A stretch of DNA of 64,000 nucleotides, taken from assembly GCF_024129435.1 (NCBI RefSeq), contig NZ_JAMXXN010000007.1, forward strand, positions 1-64,000, given 5' to 3'. Origin of the DNA: Acinetobacter lwoffii. GTDB taxonomy: Bacteria; Pseudomonadota; Gammaproteobacteria; Pseudomonadales; Moraxellaceae. The notes beneath the pieces were generated by a model. The model worked only from the letters and a program-made list of their open reading frames with translations. It did no database searches and was not told where the DNA came from. A program made the translations under genes and the position numbers. Positions 49,159 to 58,751 of this stretch are shown here, piece by piece (within the stretch, counting starts at the first letter, position 1; every line of letters starts with the position of its first letter).

Positions 49159-51414
49159 ATGCATAATTTTAGTCTTCGTCCACTTACATTGGCAATTCTT
49201 GGGGTTACAGCAACATCTACTTTTGCAGAGACTGTGAACGAGACAGCGACTCCTACAACAACACATCAAATGTCTACGATTGTGGTTTCAGCGGCGGGTT
49301 TTGAACAAGATATTAAAAATGCGCCTGCTTCAATTAGTGTAGTAACCGCAGAAGAATTAAAGAAAAAAGGTATTACCAGTATTGCAGATGCGCTCAGTGA
49401 AGTACCAGGTGTCGACGTACGAAATGGCCAAGGCAAAACTGGTGGTTTAAATATCCAAATGCGTGGTCTGAATCAATCTTACACTCTTATTTTGATCGAT
49501 GGTCAGCGTCAGAATACTTCTGGTTCAATTGGTCCAAATGGTTTTGGTGAATTTAGTACAAGCTTTATGCCACCATTAGCTTCTATTGAACGTATTGAAG
49601 TCATTCGTGGTCCTATGTCTACCCTTTATGGTTCTGATGCCATGGGCGGTATCATTAATATTATTACCAAGAAAGTTGCATCAGAATGGAATGGTAACGT
49701 TTCTGTTGAACAGAATATTCAAGAAAATTCTGATATTGGTAATAACTGGAAAACCAGTGCAGTTGTTAATGGTCCAGTGATTCAAGATAAACTTGGTATA
49801 CAAGTACGTGGCGAGTTTTTCCACCGCGATCAATCAGATCGACTTGTTACACCCGCAAAAACTATTGATGAAGGTAGCCAAGGTCGTGACCCACGTACAG
49901 TAGAAGCAAATAATTATGCTGTGGGTACAAAACTTACGCTAAATATAAATGATAACGTCTCTACTTGGGTAGACTTTGATCATGCTAAACAACGTTTTGA
50001 TAATAGTGATGCCCGTTTAGGTGAACTTTACGAATTCAACCGTACGACAGGTTTACCATCAGGGATTGGTTCATATAAAGACGAGATCAAATTCTTAAGA
50101 GATCGTATTTCTGCAGGTGTAGATGCTGAGCTTAACTTAGGTCAATGGAAAACATTTGCAAGCTATGTTTCTTCTGAACAAGAAGGCCGTCGTCTTCCAA
50201 AAGGAAATGTACCTGAATACAATTATTATTCAGATGGTACACAAGATCGTATTTTAGAAAATAAAGACCTAACCGTTGATTCTCGTATTATTTCAACACT
50301 TGGCAACCATAAACTTACGACTGGTGTTGAATATAAAGATGGTGAAACCATCGATAACTCAGCAGGTAATGGAGTTGCTTTTGAACAGGATTCTTGGTCT
50401 GTGTTCGCTGAGGATGAGTGGAATCTAACGGATTCTCTTGCATTCACTTTCGGTGGTCGCTACGAAGACCATAGTGCTTTTGGTGGTCACTTTACACCTC
50501 GCGCATATTTAGTTTGGAACACCAATGATCAGTGGATTTTAAAAGGTGGTGTAAGTACTGGCTATAAAGTTCCAACAGCGAATGACCTTCATAATGGAAT
50601 TAATGGTTTTAGCTCACAAGGCCGAAACGTGACTTTGGGCAACCCAGATCTTAAGCCTGAAGAAACCACAAACTATGAACTTGGTTTCGTTTACGACAAC
50701 TTATCTAATTTCTCTTTAACTACCACTGCGTTCTTTACTCAGTTTAAAGATATTATTATCAGTGATGCACGCATCGTTGAAAACTGTTTATGGGCAGGTC
50801 GTCCAACAGGACAAGCACCTGCAAACAACTGCATGACTGTAGGCAGTTTTGATAATCAGCAAAACTTTAGCTTTAAAGGCAATGCAGGTGAAGCTGAAAG
50901 CTACGGTGTTGAACTTAGTGCTAAATATGACATTTCTCCAAGCGTTGATGTAAAAGCAAACTATACTTGGCTAGAGTCTGAAATTACCGAAGGTGAAAAT
51001 AAAGGTAATCCTATTGAAAATACACCTCGTCATGCTTTGAACTTCACAGGAACTTGGTATGTGAATGATAAGCTCACTACATGGTTAGAAGCTGAATATA
51101 AATCTGATCGTGTACGCTTCATAGATCCTGATTTAAGCGATGTCAATGTAAGTCGTGAAATTGATGCTGTCGGCAATAAGTTAAAAGCCTATGAGCTATT
51201 TAATTTAGGTGCATCTTATAAAGTCAACAATCAAGTTACTGTTTCAGGTCGTGTGAATAACTTATTGAACAAAGACTTTAGCGACTATAAGTCATTTATT
51301 AATAGTGATAACGAAGTTGAAAATGCTTTCCTATACACTAAAACAACGAGTGGTTTAGCGGGTACTTATATTCCAGACCGTAACTACTGGCTATCTGTTT
51401 CATATGACTTCTAA
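49159..51414 (+). CDS. TonB-dependent catecholate siderophore receptor (CirA/FepA-like)
   Basis: Outer-membrane 22-strand receptor for iron chelates. In 751 residues: signal peptide (1-23), a TonB-box-like MSTIVVSA segment near 40, and the plug domain (about 45-170) with NAPASISVVTAEELKKKGITSIADAL and SIERIEVIRGPMSTLYGSDAMGGIINIITKK. The plug closely recalls CirA of Escherichia coli. The barrel ends with the usual terminal aromatic residue (SVSYDF). A Fur-box-like site is present upstream. It likely takes up linear catecholates or enterobactin-type siderophores; the exact ligand cannot be told. Confidence 0.9.
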   Translation: MHNFSLRPLTLAILGVTATSTFAETVNETATPTTTHQMSTIVVSAAGFEQDIKNAPASISVVTAEELKKKGITSIADALSEVPGVDVRNGQGKTGGLNIQMRGLNQSYTLILIDGQRQNTSGSIGPNGFGEFSTSFMPPLASIERIEVIRGPMSTLYGSDAMGGIINIITKKVASEWNGNVSVEQNIQENSDIGNNWKTSAVVNGPVIQDKLGIQVRGEFFHRDQSDRLVTPAKTIDEGSQGRDPRTVEANNYAVGTKLTLNINDNVSTWVDFDHAKQRFDNSDARLGELYEFNRTTGLPSGIGSYKDEIKFLRDRISAGVDAELNLGQWKTFASYVSSEQEGRRLPKGNVPEYNYYSDGTQDRILENKDLTVDSRIISTLGNHKLTTGVEYKDGETIDNSAGNGVAFEQDSWSVFAEDEWNLTDSLAFTFGGRYEDHSAFGGHFTPRAYLVWNTNDQWILKGGVSTGYKVPTANDLHNGINGFSSQGRNVTLGNPDLKPEETTNYELGFVYDNLSNFSLTTTAFFTQFKDIIISDARIVENCLWAGRPTGQAPANNCMTVGSFDNQQNFSFKGNAGEAESYGVELSAKYDISPSVDVKANYTWLESEITEGENKGNPIENTPRHALNFTGTWYVNDKLTTWLEAEYKSDRVRFIDPDLSDVNVSREIDAVGNKLKAYELFNLGASYKVNNQVTVSGRVNNLLNKDFSDYKSFINSDNEVENAFLYTKTTSGLAGTYIPDRNYWLSVSYDF

Positions 51415-51433
51415 TATTTAAGTGAAAGTTATT

Positions 51434-51461
51434 TAAAACCCTGCCCTGGCAGGGTTTTTTA
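51434..51461 (+). terminator. Terminator after the CirA/FepA-like receptor gene
   Basis: AAAACCCTGCC-TGGCAGGGTTTTTT-type hairpin: AACCCTGC and GCAGGGTT arms and six T residues. Confidence 0.88.
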
Positions 51462-51728
51462 TTATCGCTAGATTAGTACTCCACGAAAAATCCCTAATTT
51501 ATGTCCCTTTATAGACATCATTATTCTCAATAAAAATTTAATAATCAGATTAATTTTTCAATATTTATTAAAATCAAAAACTTAAGTAGATATTGTTATA
51601 TCATTACATTTAAAAACTCATTTAATATTTTCTTAAAGATCATGAATTCCCATGATAAAAAGATAAAAATAAAAACAAGAATCATTATTATTCGCATACA
51701 TTTTTAGCATTCATTTATTAGGTTTAAC
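51462..51728. other. Intergenic region upstream of fiu
   Basis: AT-rich, without open frames of note. It carries the Fur-like site listed separately, close to the fiu start. Confidence 0.55.
51676..51694 (+). promoter_or_regulatory. Fur-box-like site upstream of fiu
   Basis: CAAGAATCATTATTATTCG: the AATCATTAT core agrees with the right half of the Fur consensus, about 35 bases before the fiu ATG. It is less symmetrical than the site at 49079-49097. Confidence 0.55.
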
Positions 51729-54014
51729 ATGACCTTCATTAAAACACGTAAAAAAATCGTTTCCTCTGCAATTGTTTCATCTTTATCAATGGTAGCTGCA
51801 TCTGCGATGGCGGAAGAACAGGTGATCCAGTTAGAGACGATTCATCAAGAAGTCAAAGCTGAACAAGCACCCAGCTTAAAAGTAGATCAATCTGCGAATA
51901 GCAAATTTGTTGCGCCTTTACTCGACACCCCCAAGTCAGTTTCAGTGATTTCAAAACAGCTGATTGCAGATACACAAGTGACGACTTTAGCTGATGCACT
52001 ACGTACAGTTCCGGGGATTACCTTGGGTGCAGGTGAAGGTGGCAACCCGAACGGTGACCGCCCATTTATTCGCGGTTATAACTCTGAAAGTTCGATGTAT
52101 GTAGACGGCGTTCGTAATGCCACCTCACAAAACCGTGAAATGTTTGCGGTAGAACAAGTTGAAGTGACCAAAGGTTCTGCTTCTGCCATGGGCGGTGCAG
52201 GCACCACTGGCGGTAGCATTAACATGATTTCTAAAGTCGCTAAAGCAGGCGATTTTCTAGAAGGTTCGGTCGCTGGCGGCACAGACAATTATCAACGTAT
52301 TACTTTAGATGGCAACAAAGACTTTGGTAATGGTATTGCTGCACGTGTTGCAGTCATGGGGCATCAAAATGAAAAAGCAGGCCAGAAAGACGGTGCAGAA
52401 TATAAACGTGCCGGTATTGCACCGAGTATTAGTTTTGGTCTGGACACCCCTACTCGCGCGACTTTAAGTTATTACTATTTAAAAACCGATGACACACCTG
52501 ATTCAGGTATTCCTTATAACAATCCATTTGCGCTCACAAATGCAAATGTAGGATTGAATGGCAACGGCAAGCCAATTGATATTAAACAAGGTCAATACTA
52601 TGGCTGGAAAGATCGTGACTTCCAGAAACAGGAAAATCAGTCAGGAACGCTTAAATTAGAACATGATCTGACGGACAACTTAACCATTAGCAATACGGCA
52701 GTGTATAACACGTCTAAAAATGATTACCTTTGGACCAATCCAGATGACTCAAGAGGCAATTTCTTACTGAATGGCAATGTCTGGGCACGTGCCAACTCAC
52801 GTGTAGCAGATACTGATGCTTTTACCGACCAACTTGCTTTAACCGGTAAATTTAATACAGGCATGCTTAAACATAGTTTTAACCTGGGGGCCGAATATTC
52901 AGACCAAGAAACTGACCGTACCCAATACATTATTGATGGGGTTAACGCTACAGGTAACGTACACAATGCCTGTAACGCTGGTGATATTACTTCGGGCTGG
53001 TGTACTTCGGTACAAAACCCAAACCGTGGGCCATGGACAGGTACATTAAGTACCAATGGTGCCGACCAGTACAATATTCAAAGCAAATCAAAGTCTGTTT
53101 ATTTCCTGGATAGTATTGAATTCACCCCTCAGTGGCTTTTAGATTTAGGCGTACGTTGGGATGACTACTCAACTGAGCAAACCATGCTTGCAGGTCGTTT
53201 TAATACTACGACTCCAGCAGGAACAATTGTTAAACTTGAAAATGATAAAGACTTTATCAACTATCAAGCTGGCCTGACCTTTAAACCTGTTGAAAATGGC
53301 AGTATCTATGCAAGTTATGCGACTTCGTCTAATCCAGTCGGTGTAGATGGTGGCGATGGTTCTGAAGGGATTACAGCTGCAATTAACAACCTAAAGCCTG
53401 AAGAAGTCCGGAACATGGAGTTAGGAACCAAATGGGATGTCTTGAATGATAAGCTCAACCTGACTGCAGCTATTTTCCGCACGGAAAAAACCAATACTCG
53501 TGCGACCGGAGATGATGGCACCACAAGTAATATTGGTGAAACTCGTGTCGATGGTATTGAGCTAGGCGTAAACGGTAATATCACGGATAAATGGGCAGTT
53601 TCTGCTGGTTATACTTATTTAGACAGTGAGTTAGTTGATGGTGGTTATGAAAATATTGGCACTACAGCAGCTCCAATCTACATTTCCAATAGAAGTAATG
53701 GTAATCAGGTTCAAAACGTCGCGAAAAACAGTGCAACCCTTTGGACTACTTATGCAGTAACTCCTGCTTTAACCCTAGGTGCTGGTGCCGTCGCAATGGA
53801 TAAAGTCTATGGTAATGCTACTAATACCAAGTTTGTACCAGGCTATGTTCGCTATGATGCCATGGCACGTTATAACGTGAATAAAAACGTTGATTTACAA
53901 TTGAACGTCAACAACCTGTCTGATGAACGTTACTTCACAAAAGCCTATTCATCTCACTATGCGACCGAAGCAGAAGGTCGTAGTGCAGTGTTAGCAGTCA
54001 ACTTTAAATATTAA
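51729..54014 (+). CDS. fiu: Catecholate siderophore receptor, Fiu/PiuA type
   Basis: TonB-dependent outer-membrane receptor for iron-catechol compounds; in several species also the entry route of catechol-bearing cephalosporins. The 761 residues include a signal peptide (1-28, ending AMA), a VIQLETI segment as possible TonB box, and a plug with DTPKSVSVISKQLI, RPFIRGYNSESSMYVDGVRN and EVTKGSASAMGGAGTTGGSINMISK. The barrel ends with AVNFKY. The following piuC-type gene is the usual partner of this receptor type, so they probably form one iron-controlled unit. Confidence 0.92.
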   Translation: MTFIKTRKKIVSSAIVSSLSMVAASAMAEEQVIQLETIHQEVKAEQAPSLKVDQSANSKFVAPLLDTPKSVSVISKQLIADTQVTTLADALRTVPGITLGAGEGGNPNGDRPFIRGYNSESSMYVDGVRNATSQNREMFAVEQVEVTKGSASAMGGAGTTGGSINMISKVAKAGDFLEGSVAGGTDNYQRITLDGNKDFGNGIAARVAVMGHQNEKAGQKDGAEYKRAGIAPSISFGLDTPTRATLSYYYLKTDDTPDSGIPYNNPFALTNANVGLNGNGKPIDIKQGQYYGWKDRDFQKQENQSGTLKLEHDLTDNLTISNTAVYNTSKNDYLWTNPDDSRGNFLLNGNVWARANSRVADTDAFTDQLALTGKFNTGMLKHSFNLGAEYSDQETDRTQYIIDGVNATGNVHNACNAGDITSGWCTSVQNPNRGPWTGTLSTNGADQYNIQSKSKSVYFLDSIEFTPQWLLDLGVRWDDYSTEQTMLAGRFNTTTPAGTIVKLENDKDFINYQAGLTFKPVENGSIYASYATSSNPVGVDGGDGSEGITAAINNLKPEEVRNMELGTKWDVLNDKLNLTAAIFRTEKTNTRATGDDGTTSNIGETRVDGIELGVNGNITDKWAVSAGYTYLDSELVDGGYENIGTTAAPIYISNRSNGNQVQNVAKNSATLWTTYAVTPALTLGAGAVAMDKVYGNATNTKFVPGYVRYDAMARYNVNKNVDLQLNVNNLSDERYFTKAYSSHYATEAEGRSAVLAVNFKY

Positions 54015-54027
54015 TTCAATGCAACCG

Positions 54028-54058
54028 CATAGCCTCCTGATGGGGGCTATGTTATTTT
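54028..54058 (+). terminator. Weak hairpin between fiu and the piuC gene
   Basis: CATAGCCTCC-TGAT-GGGGGCTATG followed by TTATTTTTA: a good stem but a broken T tract, so partial read-through into the next gene is likely. Confidence 0.55.
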
Positions 54059-54085
54059 TAAAAGACGATTATTCAGGGGTTTCTC

Positions 54086-54769
54086 GTGCTGCATCATATT
54101 CCAAATGTACTGAACAAAGAACAGGTGCAATATTTCCGTGAGGAGATGAAGAAGATTGAGTGGGTCAATGGCAAAGTCACCGCGGGTACACTCTCTGCCA
54201 GCGTGAAACAGAATCAGCAATTACCTGAAGATCATCCCCTGACCCAGCATTTAAGTACGATCATTCTTGAATCGCTGGGACAGCATGCTCTGTTTTTATC
54301 GGCAGCGATTCCGCTGGATATCATTCCCCCGCTTTTTAACCGCTATGAAAATAATGAAGCTTTCGGCTTTCATGTCGACAATTCGATTCGCCGGATTCGC
54401 GGCAGCAATGAACGCCTTAGAACGGATTTATCCTGTACGGTTTTCTTGAGTGAACCTGAAGAATACGTCGGTGGTGAACTGGTGGTCGAAGACACTTACG
54501 GTTATCACGAAGTAAAATTGCCTGCCGGCGATATGATTTTGTATCCATCGACCAGCTTGCATGAAGTCACGCCAATCACTGCCGGTTGTCGAATTGCTTC
54601 ATTTTTTTGGGTACAAAGCATGATCCGTGATGATGCAGAGCGGCATATGCTGTTTAATCTGGATCAGAGTATTCAAAACTTGAGAATGCAGCTGGGTGAT
54701 CAGCATGCAGAAGTTATGAAACTGACCAACCTGTATCATAATTTAATGCGTAAATGGGCTGAACTTTAA
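54086..54769 (+). CDS. piuC: PKHD-type Fe(II)/2-oxoglutarate hydroxylase PiuC (YbiX)
   Basis: A 227-residue dioxygenase of the prolyl-4-hydroxylase superfamily. The iron ligands are the His-x-Asp of FHVDNSIR near residue 95 and the distal His of TSLHEVTPI near 157, with an Arg (GCRIASFF) for 2-oxoglutarate about ten residues later. VFLSEPEEYVGGELVVEDTYG is the family signature. Such genes follow Fiu/PiuA receptors in Escherichia coli and Pseudomonas; the substrate is not known. The start is GTG after AGGGG. Separation from fiu is 71 bases. Confidence 0.93.
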   Translation: MLHHIPNVLNKEQVQYFREEMKKIEWVNGKVTAGTLSASVKQNQQLPEDHPLTQHLSTIILESLGQHALFLSAAIPLDIIPPLFNRYENNEAFGFHVDNSIRRIRGSNERLRTDLSCTVFLSEPEEYVGGELVVEDTYGYHEVKLPAGDMILYPSTSLHEVTPITAGCRIASFFWVQSMIRDDAERHMLFNLDQSIQNLRMQLGDQHAEVMKLTNLYHNLMRKWAEL

Positions 54770-55187
54770 AAGAGGCTCTGTCTTCAATGATCTTTAAGAA
54801 CAACTGGATCTATTGTTTATCAAAATATATTGCTTTATGGCACTATTGAACGTAATAAATAACGAATTATGTCCAAATCGAGAAAATATAAAATACGATA
54901 TTTAAAATAAGTGAAAATATTTCTCACCAATTAAACTTTATAAGAAAATCTTTATTACCATACGACTAAAATCCATAAAAATAGCAAAAACTTTTCGGGA
55001 TAAGTGGATTAAACTTTAAATTATAAGTAAGGCATTTGGTGAAGCTAAACCACCAATATTTAGACCATATTTTAGGTTTGAACCAGACTGTCACTAAAAC
55101 CCAATGAATAGACAAAATCTATGCCGCTGACCCACGCACCGCTTTAACCAAGATTACGGTACCCAAGTCAGCATAAGGAGCTCTCTC
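54770..55187. other. Intergenic region upstream of leuA
   Basis: About 0.4 kb. The first 300 bases are AT-rich and featureless by eye. The last 70 contain a structured leader with a mini-open frame, listed separately. No tandem Leu codons typical of a leader peptide were seen. Confidence 0.55.
55121..55172 (+). promoter_or_regulatory. Structured leader with mini-ORF before leuA
   Basis: GCTGAC (55126-55131) pairs with GTCAGC (55167-55172), which stands just before the leuA Shine-Dalgarno AAGGAG. A short open frame (MPLTHAPL, 55121-55147) spans the left arm. If the mini-ORF is translated, pairing and leuA initiation could be coupled to it. No known riboswitch class is recognised. Confidence 0.35.
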
Positions 55188-56885
55188 ATGATGTTGGCTG
55201 ATCCAAGTAAAAAATACCGTCGCATGTATCAACGTGTGGACTTACCAGACCGTCAATGGCCGAACAATGAAATCAACAAAGCGCCAATCTGGATGAGTAC
55301 CGACCTGCGTGACGGTAACCAAGCGATCTTTGAGCCAATGAACATGGAGCAAAAATTCAAGATGTTCCAGATGTTGGTCAAAATCGGTTTCAAGCATATT
55401 GAAATCGGCTTCCCGTCTGCATCGCAAATTGACTTCGATTTCACCCGTAAATTGATTGAAGAAGGTCATATTCCAGATGACGTTTATATCGAGGTATTGG
55501 TTCAGGCACGTGATCATTTGATTCAACGTACCTTTGAATCTTTACAAGGCGCAAAACGTGCCATTGTACATATCTATAATTCCAACTCGCCGACATTCCG
55601 CAACAAAGTCTTAAATGTTGATGTAGAAGGTGCAAAACAGTTAGCCATTAATGCTGCACAGAAAGTAAAAGAATACGCCGCAAAACAGCCGGAAACTGAA
55701 TTTATCTTCCAGTACAGCCCGGAATGTTTTACTGCAACCGAATTAGAAGTTGCAAAAGATGTCTGTGATGCAGTCACTGAAATTTGGGAAGCATCGCCGA
55801 CCAATAAAGTGATCTTAAACTTGCCTGCAACGGTAGAAGTTTCAGGTCCACACATCTATGCCGATCAAATCGAATGGATGCACCGTAACATTCAGCGTCG
55901 TGACGGTGTGATCATTTCAGTTCACTGCCATAACGACCGTGGCTGTGGCATTGCCGCTTCTGAATTAGCAATTATGGCTGGTGCTGACCGGGTCGAAGGT
56001 TGTGTATTTGGTAATGGCGAACGTACCGGTAACGTTGACGTAGCTGCGATTGCGTTGAACATGTATACCCAAGGTGTAGCACCAAACTTGGACTTCTCCA
56101 ACATCAATGAAATCATTGCGACTGTGGAAGAATGTACCGGTTTACCTGTGCACCCGCGTCATCCATATGCCGGTGATTTGGTCTTCACAGCATTCTCGGG
56201 TTCGCATCAGGATGCGATCAAAAAAGGTTTCGAGTTCCAGAAAAACGAAGAAATCTGGGATATGCCGTACTTGCCAATCGACCCGAAAGATTTGGGCCGT
56301 GACTATGATGCCGTGATCCGTGTCAATTCACAGTCAGGTAAAGGTGGTATTGCTTACTTGTTAGAATCGAACTACAACGTGATCTTGCCGCGTCGTTTAC
56401 AGATTGAATTCTCTCAGATCGTACAAAAACGTACCGATGAACAAGGCACTGAAATCAGCGCGACCGAAATCTGGAAGTTGTTCAAGGAAACCTATGTGGA
56501 TGCTAAAAACGTTCACTATTCTGCGAAAAACTACAAATTGTCAGATGATAACGGCAATCAGGTGATTGAGCTTGACCTTGAAATTGACGGTCAGTCCCGT
56601 CGTATCCGCGGTGAAGGCAATGGCCCAATTTCTGCAATTCTGGATGCACTTCAGTTACCGATTGATGTCGTCAACTATGAAGAACGCAGCATCAGTTCAG
56701 GTGCCCATGCCAAAGCATTGGCCTTGATCGAACTCCAAGTGAAAGGTACCGGTAAATCTGCCTTTGGTGCAGGGGTACATGACAACATCGTGACCTCTTC
56801 CATCGAAGCAATTATTGCCTCGACCAACCGTCTGATTGATCAGGGTGTTTTAAGCACTGATCAGGTGATTGCTGCTGCGGTCTAA
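55188..56885 (+). CDS. leuA: 2-isopropylmalate synthase (type 2, long form)
   Basis: Condenses acetyl-CoA with 2-oxoisovalerate, the committed step of leucine synthesis. The 565 residues fit the fungal/actinobacterial-like LeuA2 group. The catalytic barrel has STDLRDGNQAIFEPM near residue 38 (metal Asp and Arg) and HCHNDRGCGIAASELA near 245 (metal His pair). The C-terminal part (after about 430) is the leucine-sensing allosteric domain. AAGGAG lies seven bases before the ATG. It receives its substrate from the ilvIHC pathway at the other end of the window. Confidence 0.95.
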   Translation: MMLADPSKKYRRMYQRVDLPDRQWPNNEINKAPIWMSTDLRDGNQAIFEPMNMEQKFKMFQMLVKIGFKHIEIGFPSASQIDFDFTRKLIEEGHIPDDVYIEVLVQARDHLIQRTFESLQGAKRAIVHIYNSNSPTFRNKVLNVDVEGAKQLAINAAQKVKEYAAKQPETEFIFQYSPECFTATELEVAKDVCDAVTEIWEASPTNKVILNLPATVEVSGPHIYADQIEWMHRNIQRRDGVIISVHCHNDRGCGIAASELAIMAGADRVEGCVFGNGERTGNVDVAAIALNMYTQGVAPNLDFSNINEIIATVEECTGLPVHPRHPYAGDLVFTAFSGSHQDAIKKGFEFQKNEEIWDMPYLPIDPKDLGRDYDAVIRVNSQSGKGGIAYLLESNYNVILPRRLQIEFSQIVQKRTDEQGTEISATEIWKLFKETYVDAKNVHYSAKNYKLSDDNGNQVIELDLEIDGQSRRIRGEGNGPISAILDALQLPIDVVNYEERSISSGAHAKALALIELQVKGTGKSAFGAGVHDNIVTSSIEAIIASTNRLIDQGVLSTDQVIAAAV

Positions 56886-56934
56886 ACGGCGGTATTAGAA
56901 TTTGCGATAATTCATAGCACTAAAATGACTTTAG

Positions 56935-56962
56935 AAGGATACCGGCAAATGGTATCCTTTTA
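56935..56962 (+). terminator. Terminator after leuA
   Basis: AAGGATACC-GGCAAAT-GGTATCCTTTT: nine-bp perfect stem and T run. Confidence 0.85.
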
Positions 56963-56997
56963 TTATTCATACTAAAGATTTAAGGCGAATCCTCCCC

Positions 56998-58158
56998 GTG
57001 TCTTTTCCAGCTGACTCAGTGGGCATTGTTGTCCCACAAAAGTTCCAATTTGAAGAGCCGTTAGAGCTTGAATGCGGTCGCATCCTCCCACGTTTTGAAC
57101 TGATGGTTGAAACTTATGGCGAACTCAATGCCGATAAGTCCAATGCCATTCTGATTTGTCATGCCCTTTCCGGTCATCACCATGCCGCAGGCTATCATCA
57201 TGCAGATGATAAAAAAGCCGGCTGGTGGGATTCATGTATTGGCCCCGGCAAAGCCATTGATACTTCAAAATTCTTTGTGGTTTCACTGAATAATATTGGT
57301 GGCTGTAGCGGTTCTACCGGCCCGATCTCGCCAAACCCTGAAAATGATAACCGTCCTTATGGCCCTGATTTTCCACTGGTTACGGTCCGCGACTGGGTCA
57401 AAACCCAAGCCCTGCTCTCTGACCGTTTAGGGATTGATATCTGGGATGCCATCATTGGCGGTTCACTAGGTGGCATGCAGGCATTGCAATGGTCAGTGGA
57501 TTATCCAAACCGTTTAAGAAAATGCGTGATTATTGCCAGCGCTCCGAAACTTTCTGCACAGAATATTGCCTTTAACGAAGTAGCACGTCAGTCGATTTTG
57601 TCAGACCCAGATTTCCATAATGGCCGTTATCTGGAAAATGACAGCTATCCCAAACGTGGCCTGATTCTGGCACGTATGGTGGGCCATATTACTTACCTGT
57701 CCGAAGAAGCCATGAAGCAGAAGTTTGGCCGCGATTTGAAATCAGGCAAATTTATGTATGGTTTCGATGTCGAATTCCAGGTCGAAAGCTATTTGCGTTA
57801 TCAGGGTGAACAGTTCAGCCGTAACTTCGATGCCAATACCTATCTGATCATGACCAAGGCACTGGATTACTTTGATCCGTCGCGTGAATATGAACAGTCG
57901 CTCAAAAAAGCCATGGCCAATACCCAGTGCAAATTCCTGGTGGTGTCATTCACCACTGACTGGCGTTTTACCCCTGCCCGCTCGCAAGAAATCGTGGATG
58001 CCTTAATTAGCAACCATAAACCTGTCAGCTATCTGGATATTGATGCGGAACAAGGCCATGACTCCTTCCTGTTCCCGATTCCGCTCTATGTAAAATCTTT
58101 GCGTGCATTTCTCGGGGGTGAAGAACACCTGAAAGCAACACCGAAGGAGACCATATAA
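56998..58158 (+). CDS. metX: Homoserine O-acyltransferase MetX
   Basis: Alpha/beta-hydrolase-fold enzyme that activates homoserine for methionine synthesis. The 386 residues carry the nucleophile elbow [12 protein letters not shown] near 157, the catalytic Asp in the SFTTDWRF region near 320 and His in EQGHDSFL near 355. MetX proteins of this gamma-proteobacterial branch have been reported to use succinyl-CoA rather than acetyl-CoA (work on Acinetobacter baylyi, from memory), so the acyl donor is left open. The start is GTG. Its stop overlaps the metW ATG (TAATG), a conserved pair. Confidence 0.94.
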   Translation: MSFPADSVGIVVPQKFQFEEPLELECGRILPRFELMVETYGELNADKSNAILICHALSGHHHAAGYHHADDKKAGWWDSCIGPGKAIDTSKFFVVSLNNIGGCSGSTGPISPNPENDNRPYGPDFPLVTVRDWVKTQALLSDRLGIDIWDAIIGGSLGGMQALQWSVDYPNRLRKCVIIASAPKLSAQNIAFNEVARQSILSDPDFHNGRYLENDSYPKRGLILARMVGHITYLSEEAMKQKFGRDLKSGKFMYGFDVEFQVESYLRYQGEQFSRNFDANTYLIMTKALDYFDPSREYEQSLKKAMANTQCKFLVVSFTTDWRFTPARSQEIVDALISNHKPVSYLDIDAEQGHDSFLFPIPLYVKSLRAFLGGEEHLKATPKETI

Positions 58159-58751
58159 TGCGTATCGATCAACAACTCGCTGAAAAGTGGATTAAGCCCG
58201 GTTCTAGCGTACTTGACCTCGGTTGTGGCGATGGTGAACTGCTGGCACAAATGAGTAAAAAGCACGATATTCGTGCATACGGATTAGAAATTGATCAGGA
58301 AAAGATTGCAATTGCGGTCAGTCGCGGGTTAAATATCATCCAGCAGGACTTAAACCTCGGTTTAAGCCGTTTTGCCGACCAGTCTTTTGACAATGTGGTC
58401 ATGGCACAAGCTTTGCAGGCTGTAGATGCACCTGACGTATTATTGCGTGATATGGTGCGTGTGGGGAAACAGGCCATTATTACCTTTCCGAACTTTGCCC
58501 ACTGGAAGACCCGTTCTTTCCTGGCAATCAAAGGGAGAATGCCGGTTTCTGAAGCCTTGCCGTATATGTGGTATAACACCCCGAATATCCACTTATGTAC
58601 ATTTCGTGATTTTGAAGCACTTTGTGCGGAAAATAACATCAAAATTATTAATCGACTCGCTGTGAACGGGAATCAAGAAGATAGTTTGCTGAGCAAGCAT
58701 CTCCCTAATCTATTTGGTGAAGTCGCAATTTATCGAGTGAGCGCGCTATGA
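58158..58751 (+). CDS. metW: MetW methyltransferase-like protein
   Basis: A 197-residue protein of the MetW family, found beside metX across proteobacteria. The SAM-type motif VLDLGCGDGELLAQM is near residue 20, followed by the MetW signature FDNVVMAQALQAVDAPDVLLRDMVRVG near 75-105 and ITFPNFAHWKTRSFL near 110. It is thought to work with MetX in homoserine acylation; catalytic methyl transfer is not established. It overlaps both neighbours (one base with metX, four with the Sel1 gene), so the three are probably translated together. Confidence 0.94.
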   Translation: MRIDQQLAEKWIKPGSSVLDLGCGDGELLAQMSKKHDIRAYGLEIDQEKIAIAVSRGLNIIQQDLNLGLSRFADQSFDNVVMAQALQAVDAPDVLLRDMVRVGKQAIITFPNFAHWKTRSFLAIKGRMPVSEALPYMWYNTPNIHLCTFRDFEALCAENNIKIINRLAVNGNQEDSLLSKHLPNLFGEVAIYRVSAL

